Assembly: GCF_018968705.1 (NCBI RefSeq)
Contig: NZ_CP076668.1
Coordinates: 4,599,001 to 4,663,000 of the forward strand
Source of the DNA: Pseudomonas lijiangensis
GTDB lineage: Bacteria; Pseudomonadota; Gammaproteobacteria; Pseudomonadales; Pseudomonadaceae
DNA: 64,000 nt
Direction: 5' to 3'
The notes under the pieces are model-generated. The model was not told where the DNA came from. It made no database searches and saw only the letters and a program-made list of their open reading frames with translations. Below, one piece after another: positions 9,226 to 17,411 of this stretch (position 1 is the stretch's first letter; every line of letters begins with the position of its first letter). Both the position numbers and the translations under genes were made by a program.

Positions 9226-9918
9226 ATGCGTCTTGATCGCTTCCTCAGCAACCTGCCCCGCTTCAATCGCCAGCACGTACGCCTGGCGCTGGCCAGCGGG
9301 CGAGTCAAAGTCGACGGCCAGGTGACTGGCGACCCGCATCATGAAGTGCGGGAGTTCAGCCGTGTGGAGTTCGACAACGAGTTATTGCAGGTCGGCAAGG
9401 CAGCGCGTTATTTCATGCTGCACAAGCCGCGTGGTTATGTGAGTGCAACCGTCGATGCACAACATCCCACCGTGCTCGACTTGCTGGATGAGCCTGACAA
9501 ACATGAACTGCATATCGCCGGTCGACTGGATTTCAATACCACCGGCCTGATGCTCATTACCAATGATGGGCAATGGTCACGCCGACTGACACAGCCGCAA
9601 ACCAAAGTACCCAAGGTGTATTACGTCGAAACAGAACAGCTGATCGACGAACGGTACATAGCAAAATTCGCCGAGGGTTTTTACTTTGCCTACGAGAACA
9701 TCACCACCCAACCTGCCACGCTGACGCTACTCGGACCTCGCTGTGCGAGGCTCAGTATCGTGGAAGGCCGTTACCATCAGGTAAAACGGATGTTCGGTCA
9801 TTTCGACAATAAAGTATTGATTCTGCATCGAGAAAGCATGGGGCCTCTGGCCCTGTCCCCCGAGCTAGAGCCCGGCAGCTATCAGGCCCTGAGCCACGAA
9901 CAAATTCAGTCGATCTGA
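9226..9918 (+). CDS. rsuA: 16S rRNA pseudouridine-516 synthase
   Basis: Converts U516 of 16S rRNA to pseudouridine. 230 residues, the usual RsuA length. An N-terminal S4-like RNA-binding region (MRLDRFLSN onward) is followed by the synthase domain with GRLDFNTTGL; catalytic Asp is residue 102, the same number as in E. coli RsuA. The motif EGRYHQVKRMF near the C-terminus is also diagnostic. The frame stays open upstream to 8881 but the homologous start is the ATG at 9226. The last gene of the unit before a 306-base gap. Confidence 0.93.
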   Translation: MRLDRFLSNLPRFNRQHVRLALASGRVKVDGQVTGDPHHEVREFSRVEFDNELLQVGKAARYFMLHKPRGYVSATVDAQHPTVLDLLDEPDKHELHIAGRLDFNTTGLMLITNDGQWSRRLTQPQTKVPKVYYVETEQLIDERYIAKFAEGFYFAYENITTQPATLTLLGPRCARLSIVEGRYHQVKRMFGHFDNKVLILHRESMGPLALSPELEPGSYQALSHEQIQSI

Positions 9919-10224
9919 AAAAGTCACGACCATTCGGCGGAACGATCACATCAATTACGAACGGCACTTGCGGGTTCCCGGATCGCCTGCTTGAATCCAA
10001 TCGTCAGTCCACATGTGACTGCCAAGTCAGCAACGCATTCTAAGAAACCTTTTGCCGTACCGAGCCCCCGGGCTCACGACAAATAGCCCGCCAATAACAA
10101 TACCTGTCGAACAGATCGTTAGGATCGACATGGGCCTTCAAGGCTAATGCCTACCTGTCAAAAAACGTGCATTTTTTAATTTGCGCTAGCGCATACGCAT
10201 ATCTGTAAGTCAGGAGACATACAT
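9919..10224 (+). promoter_or_regulatory. Intergenic leader of rhlA
   Basis: This 306-base gap has no credible gene. Towards its 3' end it turns A/T-rich (10160-10182) and contains the perfect 12-bp palindrome TGCGCTAGCGCA at 10182-10193, about 30 bases before the rhlA start, followed by a CAGGAGA ribosome site at 10211. The palindrome could be an operator; it does not match the las/rhl box. Confidence 0.45.
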
Positions 10225-11106
10225 ATGAGGCCAGAAATCGCCGTGCTTGATATACAAGGACAGTTTCGGGTTTACACGGAGTTCTACCGCGCCGATGCCG
10301 CGGAAAAAACCATCGTCATGGTGAACGGCTCACTGGCCACCACTGCTTCATTTGCCCAGACAGTTCGCAACCTTTATCCACAATTCAACGTGGTGCTTTA
10401 CGATCAACCCTATGCCGGGAAATCCAAGCCACACAACCGGCATGACAAGCCTCTGACCCGGGAAATGGAAGGTCATATCCTGCTGGAGCTGATCGACCAC
10501 TTCAACGCCGAACACGTCATGTCGTTTTCATGGGGCGGAGCCGCTGCCATGGTTGCCTTGTCGCACCGGCCAAAACGCATCGAGAGCGCCGTCATCAGTT
10601 CGTTCTCGCCGATCCTCAACGAACACATGCGCGACTACCTGAACCGCGGCGTGAAACACCTGGGCGACCACAACCGTTATGAAGTGGGCCACCTGATCAA
10701 CAACACCATCGGCAAACATTTGCCATCGCTGTTCAAACGCTTCAACTACCGGCATGTCAGCAGTCTGGACCTGCACGAATACGACCAGATGCACTATCAC
10801 ATCAGCCAGGTGCTGGAGATTGATCCGAGCAACTACCTGACTGCTGCGAAAAACATCAACGTACCCGTGCTGTTCATGAACGGAGCCTGGGACGAATACA
10901 CCGCAGCGGATGACGCGGTGCTCTTCGCCAAGTATGTGCAGAACTGCAGCTTCAGCACCATCGAAGCCGCCGGGCACTTCCTGGACATGGAACACAAAGC
11001 CGCTTGCCGCGACTCCAAAAAGGCACTGACGAGTTTCCTGCAACCCGCCGTAGAACCCGCTCGCCACGCCTACAGCCAGACTCAGCATCATGCCTTCGCC
11101 TTCTGA
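10225..11106 (+). CDS. rhlA: RhlA, 3-(3-hydroxyalkanoyloxy)alkanoate synthase
   Basis: Joins two 3-hydroxyacyl units from the fatty-acid pathway into HAA, a surfactant used in swarming and the lipid part of rhamnolipids. 293-residue alpha/beta hydrolase fold. The triad falls exactly where it is known in P. aeruginosa RhlA: Ser102 (FSWGG), Asp223 (GAWDEYT) and His251 (AAGHFLD). A strong CAGGAGA ribosome site precedes the ATG. No rhlB glycosyltransferase or rhlR/rhlI is adjacent, so HAA rather than rhamnolipid is the expected product, as known for P. syringae. Confidence 0.92.
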   Translation: MRPEIAVLDIQGQFRVYTEFYRADAAEKTIVMVNGSLATTASFAQTVRNLYPQFNVVLYDQPYAGKSKPHNRHDKPLTREMEGHILLELIDHFNAEHVMSFSWGGAAAMVALSHRPKRIESAVISSFSPILNEHMRDYLNRGVKHLGDHNRYEVGHLINNTIGKHLPSLFKRFNYRHVSSLDLHEYDQMHYHISQVLEIDPSNYLTAAKNINVPVLFMNGAWDEYTAADDAVLFAKYVQNCSFSTIEAAGHFLDMEHKAACRDSKKALTSFLQPAVEPARHAYSQTQHHAFAF

Positions 11107-11264
11107 GGCCGGCGCTCGACAGAGCCGGGGAACCATTCGTCAATGCAGGGAAAGCAGCAAATGGCGAATGGTAATCCTGGAAGAAGTACAGCCACAAAGC
11201 GCGGCTGGATGAAATTAGCGCTTTAACTCGCACCGGGCATCTGGTACAAAGTCAGCCGCTCAGA

Positions 11265-11338
11265 GCGGGTATAGTTTAGTGGCAAAACGAAAGCTTCCCA
11301 AGCTTTAGTTGAGGGTTCGATTCCCTCTACCCGCTCCA
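11265..11338 (+). tRNA. tRNA-Gly (anticodon CCC)
   Basis: A 74-base cloverleaf with encoded CCA. The acceptor stem GCGGGTA pairs with TACCCGC; the D-arm region is TAGTTTAGTGGCAAAA; the anticodon stem AAAGC/GCTTT encloses loop TTCCCAA with CCC at the anticodon position; the T-arm contains GGTTCGATTCC. It closely follows the E. coli glyU pattern. The A/T-richer fic region begins directly downstream, but no integrase or duplicated tRNA 3' end is seen. Confidence 0.96.
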
Positions 11339-11575
11339 GTTTTCTTCAGTGTTTCCGGGCTTTTTCGCCTACTTTCCCTTCCTGACTTCGCGTTTTTGCC
11401 TTTAGGGCATCATCATTCGTGCATCTCGTACTTTTCCGGTAGACACACATTCCTCGCCTCTTATTCGTCGTGCTCGAAGAAGACTCCGCAGAACGCCTGA
11501 TTTCATTTTCCTCATAAATTGAAATCCTCAAAACCGGCGGGTATGCTCATTTCAAATCCAAGGAATTTTGAAATC

Positions 11576-12931
11576 ATGATCAAGCTCCCGCCAAAGGTGA
11601 ACCTCGATCCTTTCAAAGAGATCATCGAGCACCATCAGCAGCATCTGGCGGCCTATATCGAGATGAATCAGGCTTTGGACGCCAAAGGGCGTTACCTTCA
11701 CTACGACAAATTACGCTTCAGGATTCCTGCCGGGCTTGACCATGGGCTGGCCTGGTCGGTTGTGAAACTGGCGAGAAGCAGGCAACTGACTCCGTTACTG
11801 AAACTCGGCGAGCCTGCGCACGTATGTAACTGCCTCTATACACCTGCGATGCACCTCGCTGTGTCGGCGTGCGACCAGCACACGACGACGGCTGCGCTTG
11901 AGTGGATGTGCTCAAAAATCGGGGAAAGCAAACACCTGCAATATTTGCTTAAAGACCTGATTGAAGACGAAGCGATCAGTAGCAGCCAGCTGGAAGGTGC
12001 GGCGACGACCACCAAGGCCGCAAAAGAGTTGCTCAAGCGCAAACGCGCGCCCAGAACACCCGATGAGAAGATGATCATCGGTAATTTCAGGATGATGAAT
12101 CATGCCTGGGAATATAGAGACAAAGCGCTCTCGTTAGACCTGATCACGGGTCTGCATCAAGTGGGCGTCGAAGGAATAGACGATGACCGGTATCACCCGG
12201 GAGAATTTCGCCACGATAACGACGTTGTTGTTGAAGACGGAAATGGCGATGTCGTCCACCAACCGCCTCCCGCAGAAACGCTTGAGAAACGTTTGAATCT
12301 GGTTATCGACTGGGTCAACACGAATCACACAGACATCAATAGCAAAAACTATATTCACCCTTTGATCAAAGCCATCGTCATTCACTTCATCGTAGGCTTT
12401 GAACACCCCTTCCATGATGGCAATGGCAGGGTCGCGAGATCACTCTTCTACTGGTACTTGTTCAAAAGCGGCTTTGGCGGATTTCGCTATATCGCGATAA
12501 GCACGCTTCTGAAGGCGGCGCCTATCCAGTACGGGCAAAGCTACCTGTACACAGAAACCGACCACATGGATTTAACTTATTTCATTGACTATCAATGCCG
12601 GGTTATTGCGCGAGCCATCAGCGAATTCAAAAGCTCGTACGACTCGACGGTGGAGTCCATTAACCAATTCAATACATTCCTCTACGAGTCGGGCCTGTAC
12701 GGCAAGCTTTCAGACAAGCAAAGAGTTGTATTCAACGTTGCTAAATCAGGCAGCAACCAGGAGTTCACCGTGACAAACGTCAAAGAAAACCTGGGATGCG
12801 CCTACAACACCGCCGCCACGGTTCTGAATGGGCTGGTAGAACTCAAGCTCTTCACAAAGCGCAAACAAGGTAACGAGTGGACATACGCCATGAACGACGC
12901 CAGGAAAATATTGAAAAGCTGGAAGGCTTAG
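11576..12931 (+). CDS. Fic family protein (probable AMPylase)
   Basis: 451 residues. The Fic core motif HPFHDGNGRVAR is complete at 277-288, including the catalytic His and the Arg that holds the phosphates, so nucleotidyl transfer to target hydroxyls is expected. An N-terminal inhibitory-helix motif SSQLEG (about 136-141; pattern S/T-x-x-x-E-G) marks the self-inhibited class with the inhibitor in the same protein. The C-terminal part (about 370-451) looks like a winged helix, so it may bind DNA or regulate itself. ATG 11576 has AAGGA about 11 bases upstream; longer in-frame starts at 11543 (ATG) and 11519 (TTG) exist. The gene and its 237-base leader after the tRNA-Gly look A/T-richer than the flanks; no antitoxin partner is adjacent. 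Confidence 0.88.
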   Translation: MIKLPPKVNLDPFKEIIEHHQQHLAAYIEMNQALDAKGRYLHYDKLRFRIPAGLDHGLAWSVVKLARSRQLTPLLKLGEPAHVCNCLYTPAMHLAVSACDQHTTTAALEWMCSKIGESKHLQYLLKDLIEDEAISSSQLEGAATTTKAAKELLKRKRAPRTPDEKMIIGNFRMMNHAWEYRDKALSLDLITGLHQVGVEGIDDDRYHPGEFRHDNDVVVEDGNGDVVHQPPPAETLEKRLNLVIDWVNTNHTDINSKNYIHPLIKAIVIHFIVGFEHPFHDGNGRVARSLFYWYLFKSGFGGFRYIAISTLLKAAPIQYGQSYLYTETDHMDLTYFIDYQCRVIARAISEFKSSYDSTVESINQFNTFLYESGLYGKLSDKQRVVFNVAKSGSNQEFTVTNVKENLGCAYNTAATVLNGLVELKLFTKRKQGNEWTYAMNDARKILKSWKA

Positions 12932-12980
12932 GCGCGTGGCTACGTGGTAATGCCGACCAGTTAGGGCATACCTGTCACTT

Positions 12981-13070
12981 GTGGGAGGGGCCTTGGCCGC
13001 GACGACCAGCTTGAAGGCAACACATTTTTCAGCGCACTTCACACCGGCTGTCGCGGCCAAGGCCCCTCTC
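12981..13070. repeat. REP doublet, GGCCTTGGCC family
   Basis: GGGGCCTTGGCCGCGA near 12987-13002 and its reverse complement at 13051-13067 form a head-to-head pair around a 48-base spacer. The same family occurs at 18503-18558. The whole 404-base gap 12932-13335 holds only this and the following repeat. Confidence 0.85.
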
Positions 13071-13099
13071 ATCAAACAAGATGGAACATGCGGCATTGA

Positions 13100-13200
13100 G
13101 CGCGCTTGCCCTGGGCGGCACTCCGACGACCGGCTGCGTAGCAGTCGTAGATTTTGCGAGCGCTTCGCACTCGGTCGCGGGCAAGCGCGCTCCTACACCT
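13100..13200. repeat. REP-like element, CGCGCTTGCCC family
   Basis: CGCGCTTGCCC at 13101-13111 is answered by GCGGGCAAGCGCGCTCCTAC ending near 13197, with a long internal region that can fold on itself (GTAGCAGTCGTAG and GCGAGCGCTTCGC). It is a different REP family from the adjacent one; the longer loop suggests a composite element. Confidence 0.7.
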
Positions 13201-13335
13201 GTTTGCTGCGCGACAGCGCGGCGCCGGGGCAGCGGGCGAACTCCCACGGATTGTGACCAAGAAGCCACCTGCTTTTTGAAATCAGCCTCTTAACTGATCG
13301 GCATTATTCCTGCGTGACGTCCTGTTTGATGAGGG

Positions 13336-13596
13336 TCACGTTTCAGGATTGGAGTCATGCCCGGCTTCAGCACTCCCACCGAATAACCGGTCAGCTATCT
13401 GCCGGCCTCGCTCCAGACCTTCCTCCGTCAACCAGATCGATTTATTCCTGTTCACCGGATCACTGATGAAACCGTGCTCATGCAATCGATTCATGACCTC
13501 GAAATCGAACCCTTTCCAGGCATTACCTCGGTCAAAACTGAACGTTGCCAAGAGGGCAAGCACGGCGTCTTCAATCAGTTTGTCGTCGTATTTCAT
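13336..13596 (-). CDS. DUF6429 family protein
   Basis: 86 residues starting MKYDDKLIEDAVLALL, with FDFEVMNRLHEHGFISDP and LTEEGLERG, which match my recollection of the DUF6429 family. It looks like a small winged-helix fold (helix, helix, then a hairpin ending in an acidic TEEG turn). The ATG at 13596 has GGAG eight bases upstream; an in-frame ATG at 13650 would add 18 unrelated-looking residues. Function unknown. It stands alone between REP elements and a gene remnant in an accessory-looking segment. Confidence 0.7.
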   Translation of the reverse strand: MKYDDKLIEDAVLALLATFSFDRGNAWKGFDFEVMNRLHEHGFISDPVNRNKSIWLTEEGLERGRQIADRLFGGSAEAGHDSNPET

Positions 13597-13744
13597 GATC
13601 GTTGCTCCGCTCGTATTCGATAGTAACGTCGAGTTTGTGGTGGCACACAACCCTGCCGATTAGTATCTGAATAGAGTGCCAGGCACAAGGCACAAACGAA
13701 CCGTTACAGGCCCCGGAGCCTGTCAAACGTTGCTTGATTCAGGA

Positions 13745-13906
13745 TTACTTTTTCCGGACGCCACGCATATCACTGACGAACTTGTCGAGCTCTGGTGTGA
13801 AATTCACATTTATTGCACGCCACTCCTTCTTGCCGTTGTACATTTGGACTTTCATCCCCACGGGCTTTTGGGCGTAGTTCAGTAGATAGTCATGCTGCGC
13901 TTTCAC
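13745..13906 (-). pseudogene. Possible 3' remnant of an unrecognised gene
   Basis: The minus strand reads 53 residues from a GTG at 13906, or 36 from an ATG at 13855, ending in the basic tail VSDMRGVRKK. The segment KVQMYNGKKEWRAINVNF looks like genuine protein (a beta hairpin with charged turns), but there is no ribosome site and the frame has no good start, so it resembles the end of a decayed gene. I do not recognise the family. Confidence 0.35.
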
Positions 13907-13926
13907 ACGGGTCTACGTAAGCCAAT

Positions 13927-15297
13927 TCATTCGCGATCTGCACACATTCGCCACGAATAGAGGCCGACCACCCACCGGACACGCTTGAGGGCAACCTCCA
14001 ACGACTTCATGTCGGCCGATCCAAGTGCCAGCCGAATCGCATGCGGGACATGGGCCGACGTGGAAAACGGTTCAGCCGTAGAAACGGATATCTGCTCTTG
14101 CATCAGCGCCATGGTGATCTGGTCGGCGCGAGCGTCTTCGGTCAGTGGCAACCACAGGAAATAAGAGGACGGGTGGCTTACGTAGCGAACGCCTTCGAGC
14201 ACCGCTGCCGCGAGCGCTTGTCTCGACTGGGCATCCTGGCGTTTTTCCACTTCCAGCCTGGCAACGGTACCGTCATCCAGCCACGCCGTAACGATGGCAG
14301 TCAGAACACCTGGGGTGTTCCAGGTGGTGGCGCGAATTGTCCGCTCCAGGTTTGGAATCAGCTGCGGCGGCGCTGCTACGAAACCGACACGCAGCCCCGT
14401 CGCTACGCTTTTTGAAAACCCCGAGACATACACCGTTCGCTCAGGAGCCAGCATTGCCAACGGGGGTGGCGCGGCCTCAACCAGATAGGCATAGGCCGCA
14501 TCCTCAATAATTGTCAGGTCATGCTTTCTGGCAATGGCAGCAAGGCGCTCCCGCTCGCTCAACGGCATGACCCATCCAAGGGGGTTATGCAGCGTCGGCA
14601 TGGTGTAAATCGCACGAACAGGTCGACGTTTGCACAGACGCTCCAGGGCGCTGAGGTCGAGGCCGTTTTCTGATGAAGGAACAGCCACAATCTCCAGGTG
14701 CAAGGCCTCGGCAAGAACCTTGAATCCCGGATAGGTCAATGCATCGGCAGCAATGACATCGCCTGGCCGTAGTAACGCCATCAACGTCACTGCCAGACCA
14801 TGCTGAGCACCATTCACCAACAGGACTTGAGGCGGCTCAACAACAAGGCCTCGCTCCAGAAGGTGGCGTGCCACGCTGGCGCGCTCGTGAAGCCTGCCCC
14901 CGTGAGGTTGATAACGCAGGAGAGACTCGAGGTCTCCAGAGAGAGCCAGTTGCCTCAGCGCGGTACGCAACAACTCGGCCTGCTCCGGTAGCGAGGGATA
15001 ATTGAAATTCAGATCAATCATCCCTGCGGCGACATTCTGTTGATCGATGCCATGACTCAGCGGCAGGGATGTCTCGCGCACAAAGGTACCGCGCCCGACT
15101 TCACCACTCACGAGCCCCATTTGCTCAAGCTCAGCGTAGATCCTGCTGGCCGTCACCAACGCAACGCTCTCTCTCTTTGAAAGCTCGCGATGAGTCGGTA
15201 GACGGGTGCCAGGGGAGAGTTTTCCGGCACGGATGTCAGTAGCCAGGGCATCAACGACTGCTTTATAGCGAGAGCGAGGCATGGCGAATGTATCCAT
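13927..15297 (-). CDS. MocR family regulator (GntR DNA-binding plus aminotransferase-like domain)
   Basis: 456 residues. The N-terminal winged helix (about 10-75, with PGTRLPTHRELSKRESVAL) is of GntR type; the rest is a class-I aminotransferase fold with the PLP-lysine segment YVSGFSKSVATGLRVGF. Such proteins usually sense PLP or an amino-compound and control a divergent transporter or enzyme gene. Start chosen at MDTFAMPRSRY (15297) rather than 15378, because the longer form would run into the divergent gene's leader. An EamA exporter starts 69 bases away on the other strand, and a palindrome lies right at this start, so the two are very likely regulator and target. Confidence 0.88.
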   Translation of the reverse strand: MDTFAMPRSRYKAVVDALATDIRAGKLSPGTRLPTHRELSKRESVALVTASRIYAELEQMGLVSGEVGRGTFVRETSLPLSHGIDQQNVAAGMIDLNFNYPSLPEQAELLRTALRQLALSGDLESLLRYQPHGGRLHERASVARHLLERGLVVEPPQVLLVNGAQHGLAVTLMALLRPGDVIAADALTYPGFKVLAEALHLEIVAVPSSENGLDLSALERLCKRRPVRAIYTMPTLHNPLGWVMPLSERERLAAIARKHDLTIIEDAAYAYLVEAAPPPLAMLAPERTVYVSGFSKSVATGLRVGFVAAPPQLIPNLERTIRATTWNTPGVLTAIVTAWLDDGTVARLEVEKRQDAQSRQALAAAVLEGVRYVSHPSSYFLWLPLTEDARADQITMALMQEQISVSTAEPFSTSAHVPHAIRLALGSADMKSLEVALKRVRWVVGLYSWRMCADRE

Positions 15298-15315
15298 TAC
15301 AATTTTTTGATTGTA
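15298..15315. promoter_or_regulatory. Candidate MocR operator
   Basis: TACAAT-6-ATTGTA is a perfect 6+6 palindrome directly next to the MocR start codon, within the 68-base divergent spacer. Position and symmetry fit an autoregulatory GntR-type operator that could also control the EamA gene. Confidence 0.45.
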
Positions 15316-15365
15316 TTGCCAAACAGATCGTACGCTTTTCTCATTCGCACAGCGAGGTACGGGCC

Positions 15366-16262
15366 GTGAGCCACACACCTGATCTATCCGGTCAACTCAG
15401 CGACAAAAGCACCCGTGGATGGATCAATGGGCTCATTGGGGTGTTGATCTTCAGTGGCTCGCTGCCAGCCACCCGAGTCGCGGTCATGGAGTTCGATCCG
15501 GTGTTCCTCACTGTTGCCCGCGCGACCATCGCCGGTCTGCTGGGGTTGGCGCTCCTCCTGCTGTTCAAGGAGAAGCGTCCTTCACGTAGCCAGATTATTC
15601 CGTTGGCCGTGGTAGCGCTGGGCGTTGTTGTGGGCTTTCCGCTGCTGACGGCGATGGCCTTGCAGTACGTAACGTCAGCCCACTCGATTGTGTTCCTTGG
15701 GCTGTTGCCACTCGCCACAGCGGCCTTTGGCGTTTTGCGTGGTGGTGAGCACCCCCGCCTGGCCTTTTGGGTCTTCTCAACCTTGGGCAGTTTGTTTGTC
15801 GTCGGGTTTGCACTCTCTCAGGGCCTGACAGCCTCGCCTGAAGGAGACATTCTGATGCTACTGTCGATCGTGGCGTGCGGGCTCGGTTATGCAGAAGGAG
15901 CCAAACTGTCGAAAGTTCTTGGCGGCTGGCAGGTGATTTCCTGGGCTCTGGTTTTATCTCTTCCCGTAATGGCAGCATTGACGCTGTACAAGATGCCAGC
16001 AAGCTTCAAAGACATCTCGGCACCGGCATGGATCAGCCTCGCTTACGTCTCTCTGTTCAGCATGCTGATCGGCTTCGTTTTCTGGTATCGCGGCCTGGCT
16101 CAGGGTGGCATTGCAGCCGTTGGGCAACTGCAACTGCTCCAGCCCTTTTTCGGCCTCGCGTTAGCTGCGACGCTACTGCACGAAAGCGTGAGCCCTGGAA
16201 TGCTTGGCGTGACTGTCGCCGTGATTCTGTGTGTGGCGGGAGCGAAGAAGTTCTCCAGGTAA
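15366..16262 (+). CDS. EamA/DMT family exporter
   Basis: 298 residues with ten predicted membrane helices in two EamA repeats (for example GLIGVLIFSGSLPATRVAV and GLLGLALLLLF in the first, LIGFVFWYRGLAQGGIAAVG in the second). Members export metabolites or amino acids. The GTG at 15366 was chosen because GAGG precedes it by about 7 bases and the first helix then begins at a usual distance. Divergent from the MocR gene, so substrate and control are probably tied to that regulator. A clear paralogue lies at 23086-23985, sharing GLGYAEG, GGWQVI and a Q-L-LLQ-F segment. Confidence 0.87.
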   Translation: MSHTPDLSGQLSDKSTRGWINGLIGVLIFSGSLPATRVAVMEFDPVFLTVARATIAGLLGLALLLLFKEKRPSRSQIIPLAVVALGVVVGFPLLTAMALQYVTSAHSIVFLGLLPLATAAFGVLRGGEHPRLAFWVFSTLGSLFVVGFALSQGLTASPEGDILMLLSIVACGLGYAEGAKLSKVLGGWQVISWALVLSLPVMAALTLYKMPASFKDISAPAWISLAYVSLFSMLIGFVFWYRGLAQGGIAAVGQLQLLQPFFGLALAATLLHESVSPGMLGVTVAVILCVAGAKKFSR

Positions 16263-16330
16263 CTCTTTAAGTAAGAATGCTTTGATACCGATAACAGGTA
16301 AGGGGCCGACGAACACACCTTCAAAATCCC

Positions 16331-16885
16331 TCAGCGCGAAGAGCCAAGACCGATCTGTTCGCACCACTCAGCGACGCTGCTACCGCTGCTCATACCTGGC
16401 ATCACCAATCCGTCCACCATGAAAGTCGGCGATACGTGGATGCCGTTCTGCCTGGAATACTTGGCCTGCCATTTTATGTCGTGCTCAAGCTCGGGCTGGG
16501 CGAAGGCTTCAGCCAACTCCAGGCCGCTGTAACCTTCAATCCTTCGAATGATGTCATTCGGCGTCGAATCAAGGTTGGGGCCGCCCGCATGATTCTCGAA
16601 CTCGAACTCTTCACGGTGCTCACCGACGCAACGCATGACCGCCTTGGCATTCTCCTTTCCTCCGGGCAGCCTTGCAGCAGCCAGGATGCACCGCACGATG
16701 ACTGCCGAGAACATGTGCCACGTCTGCGAATGCAGCCGGATGATGACTGTGAGTTTATCCTCCCCGGCCATGTTCAAGAGGTGATCGAGCTTCTGAAAGG
16801 CTTTGACCGAGAACGGGCAAGTAGGCTCAAGGAAAACTTCAATAATGCGGGGGCCATGCCCCCAGGAGAGTAAATTTGGCTGCAT
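16331..16885 (-). CDS. DsbA/thioredoxin-fold protein with CPFS motif
   Basis: 184 residues beginning MQPNLLSWGHGP. A thioredoxin-like fold is indicated by EVFLEPTCPFSVKAF (CxxS in place of CxxC) and the cis-Pro segment HVSPTFMVDG near the C-terminus. No signal peptide, so cytoplasmic; a CxxS protein would act on mixed disulfides or glutathione conjugates rather than oxidise proteins. Start at 16885 has GGAG seven bases upstream; a start 12 codons further out lacks one. A frameshifted short-chain dehydrogenase remnant lies just upstream in the same direction, suggesting a broken operon. Confidence 0.75.
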   Translation of the reverse strand: MQPNLLSWGHGPRIIEVFLEPTCPFSVKAFQKLDHLLNMAGEDKLTVIIRLHSQTWHMFSAVIVRCILAAARLPGGKENAKAVMRCVGEHREEFEFENHAGGPNLDSTPNDIIRRIEGYSGLELAEAFAQPELEHDIKWQAKYSRQNGIHVSPTFMVDGLVMPGMSSGSSVAEWCEQIGLGSSR

Positions 16886-16907
16886 TGTTAACTCCGAATG
16901 TTGAGTT

Positions 16908-17107
<200 letters not shown>

Positions 17108-17233
17108 TCAGCATGCCCCAGGCGGAATGCCGTCTTTGTTGAAGTCCTTCAGCCGCTCCCTTTCCTTCTCGGTCGAATGCGCGGGCGTGTCGTTCTCGGG
17201 TTTTTCCTGTTGTTTCTGCTTATCGTCACTCAT
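17108..17233 (-). CDS. Small hydrophilic protein (41 residues)
   Basis: Starts MSDDKQKQQEKPENDTPAHS and ends KDGIPPGAC. A strong AGGAGG lies 8 bases before the ATG, which argues for real translation. The protein is highly charged, with no membrane segment. Its last codons sit at the edge of the SDR remnant, so the C-terminus may have been set by that rearrangement. Function unknown. Confidence 0.55.
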   Translation of the reverse strand: MSDDKQKQQEKPENDTPAHSTEKERERLKDFNKDGIPPGAC

Positions 17234-17411
17234 GGTCTGACCTCCTTCGGCCATCAGTCCAGACAGGTTTTACGCTGGTTATTCAAAAGAGCACGGCAAG
17301 TGGCTGACAGTTCCTTCCGATTGACCCATTGCAGAGAAACCGCCGAGGTATCGGCTTTGAACTTTTCCGGAACGATGGGTTTCAGACACCTGAATTCCTG
17401 GAGAGAATCTT

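Noticed and set aside
10151-10170. las/rhl-type quorum-sensing box before rhlA
   Set aside because: CTACCTGTC resembles one half-site but the second half is missing; no LuxR/LuxI pair in the window.
11265-13926. Complete genomic island integrated at tRNA-Gly
   Set aside because: No integrase, no duplicated tRNA end and no mobility genes; only suggestive composition remains.
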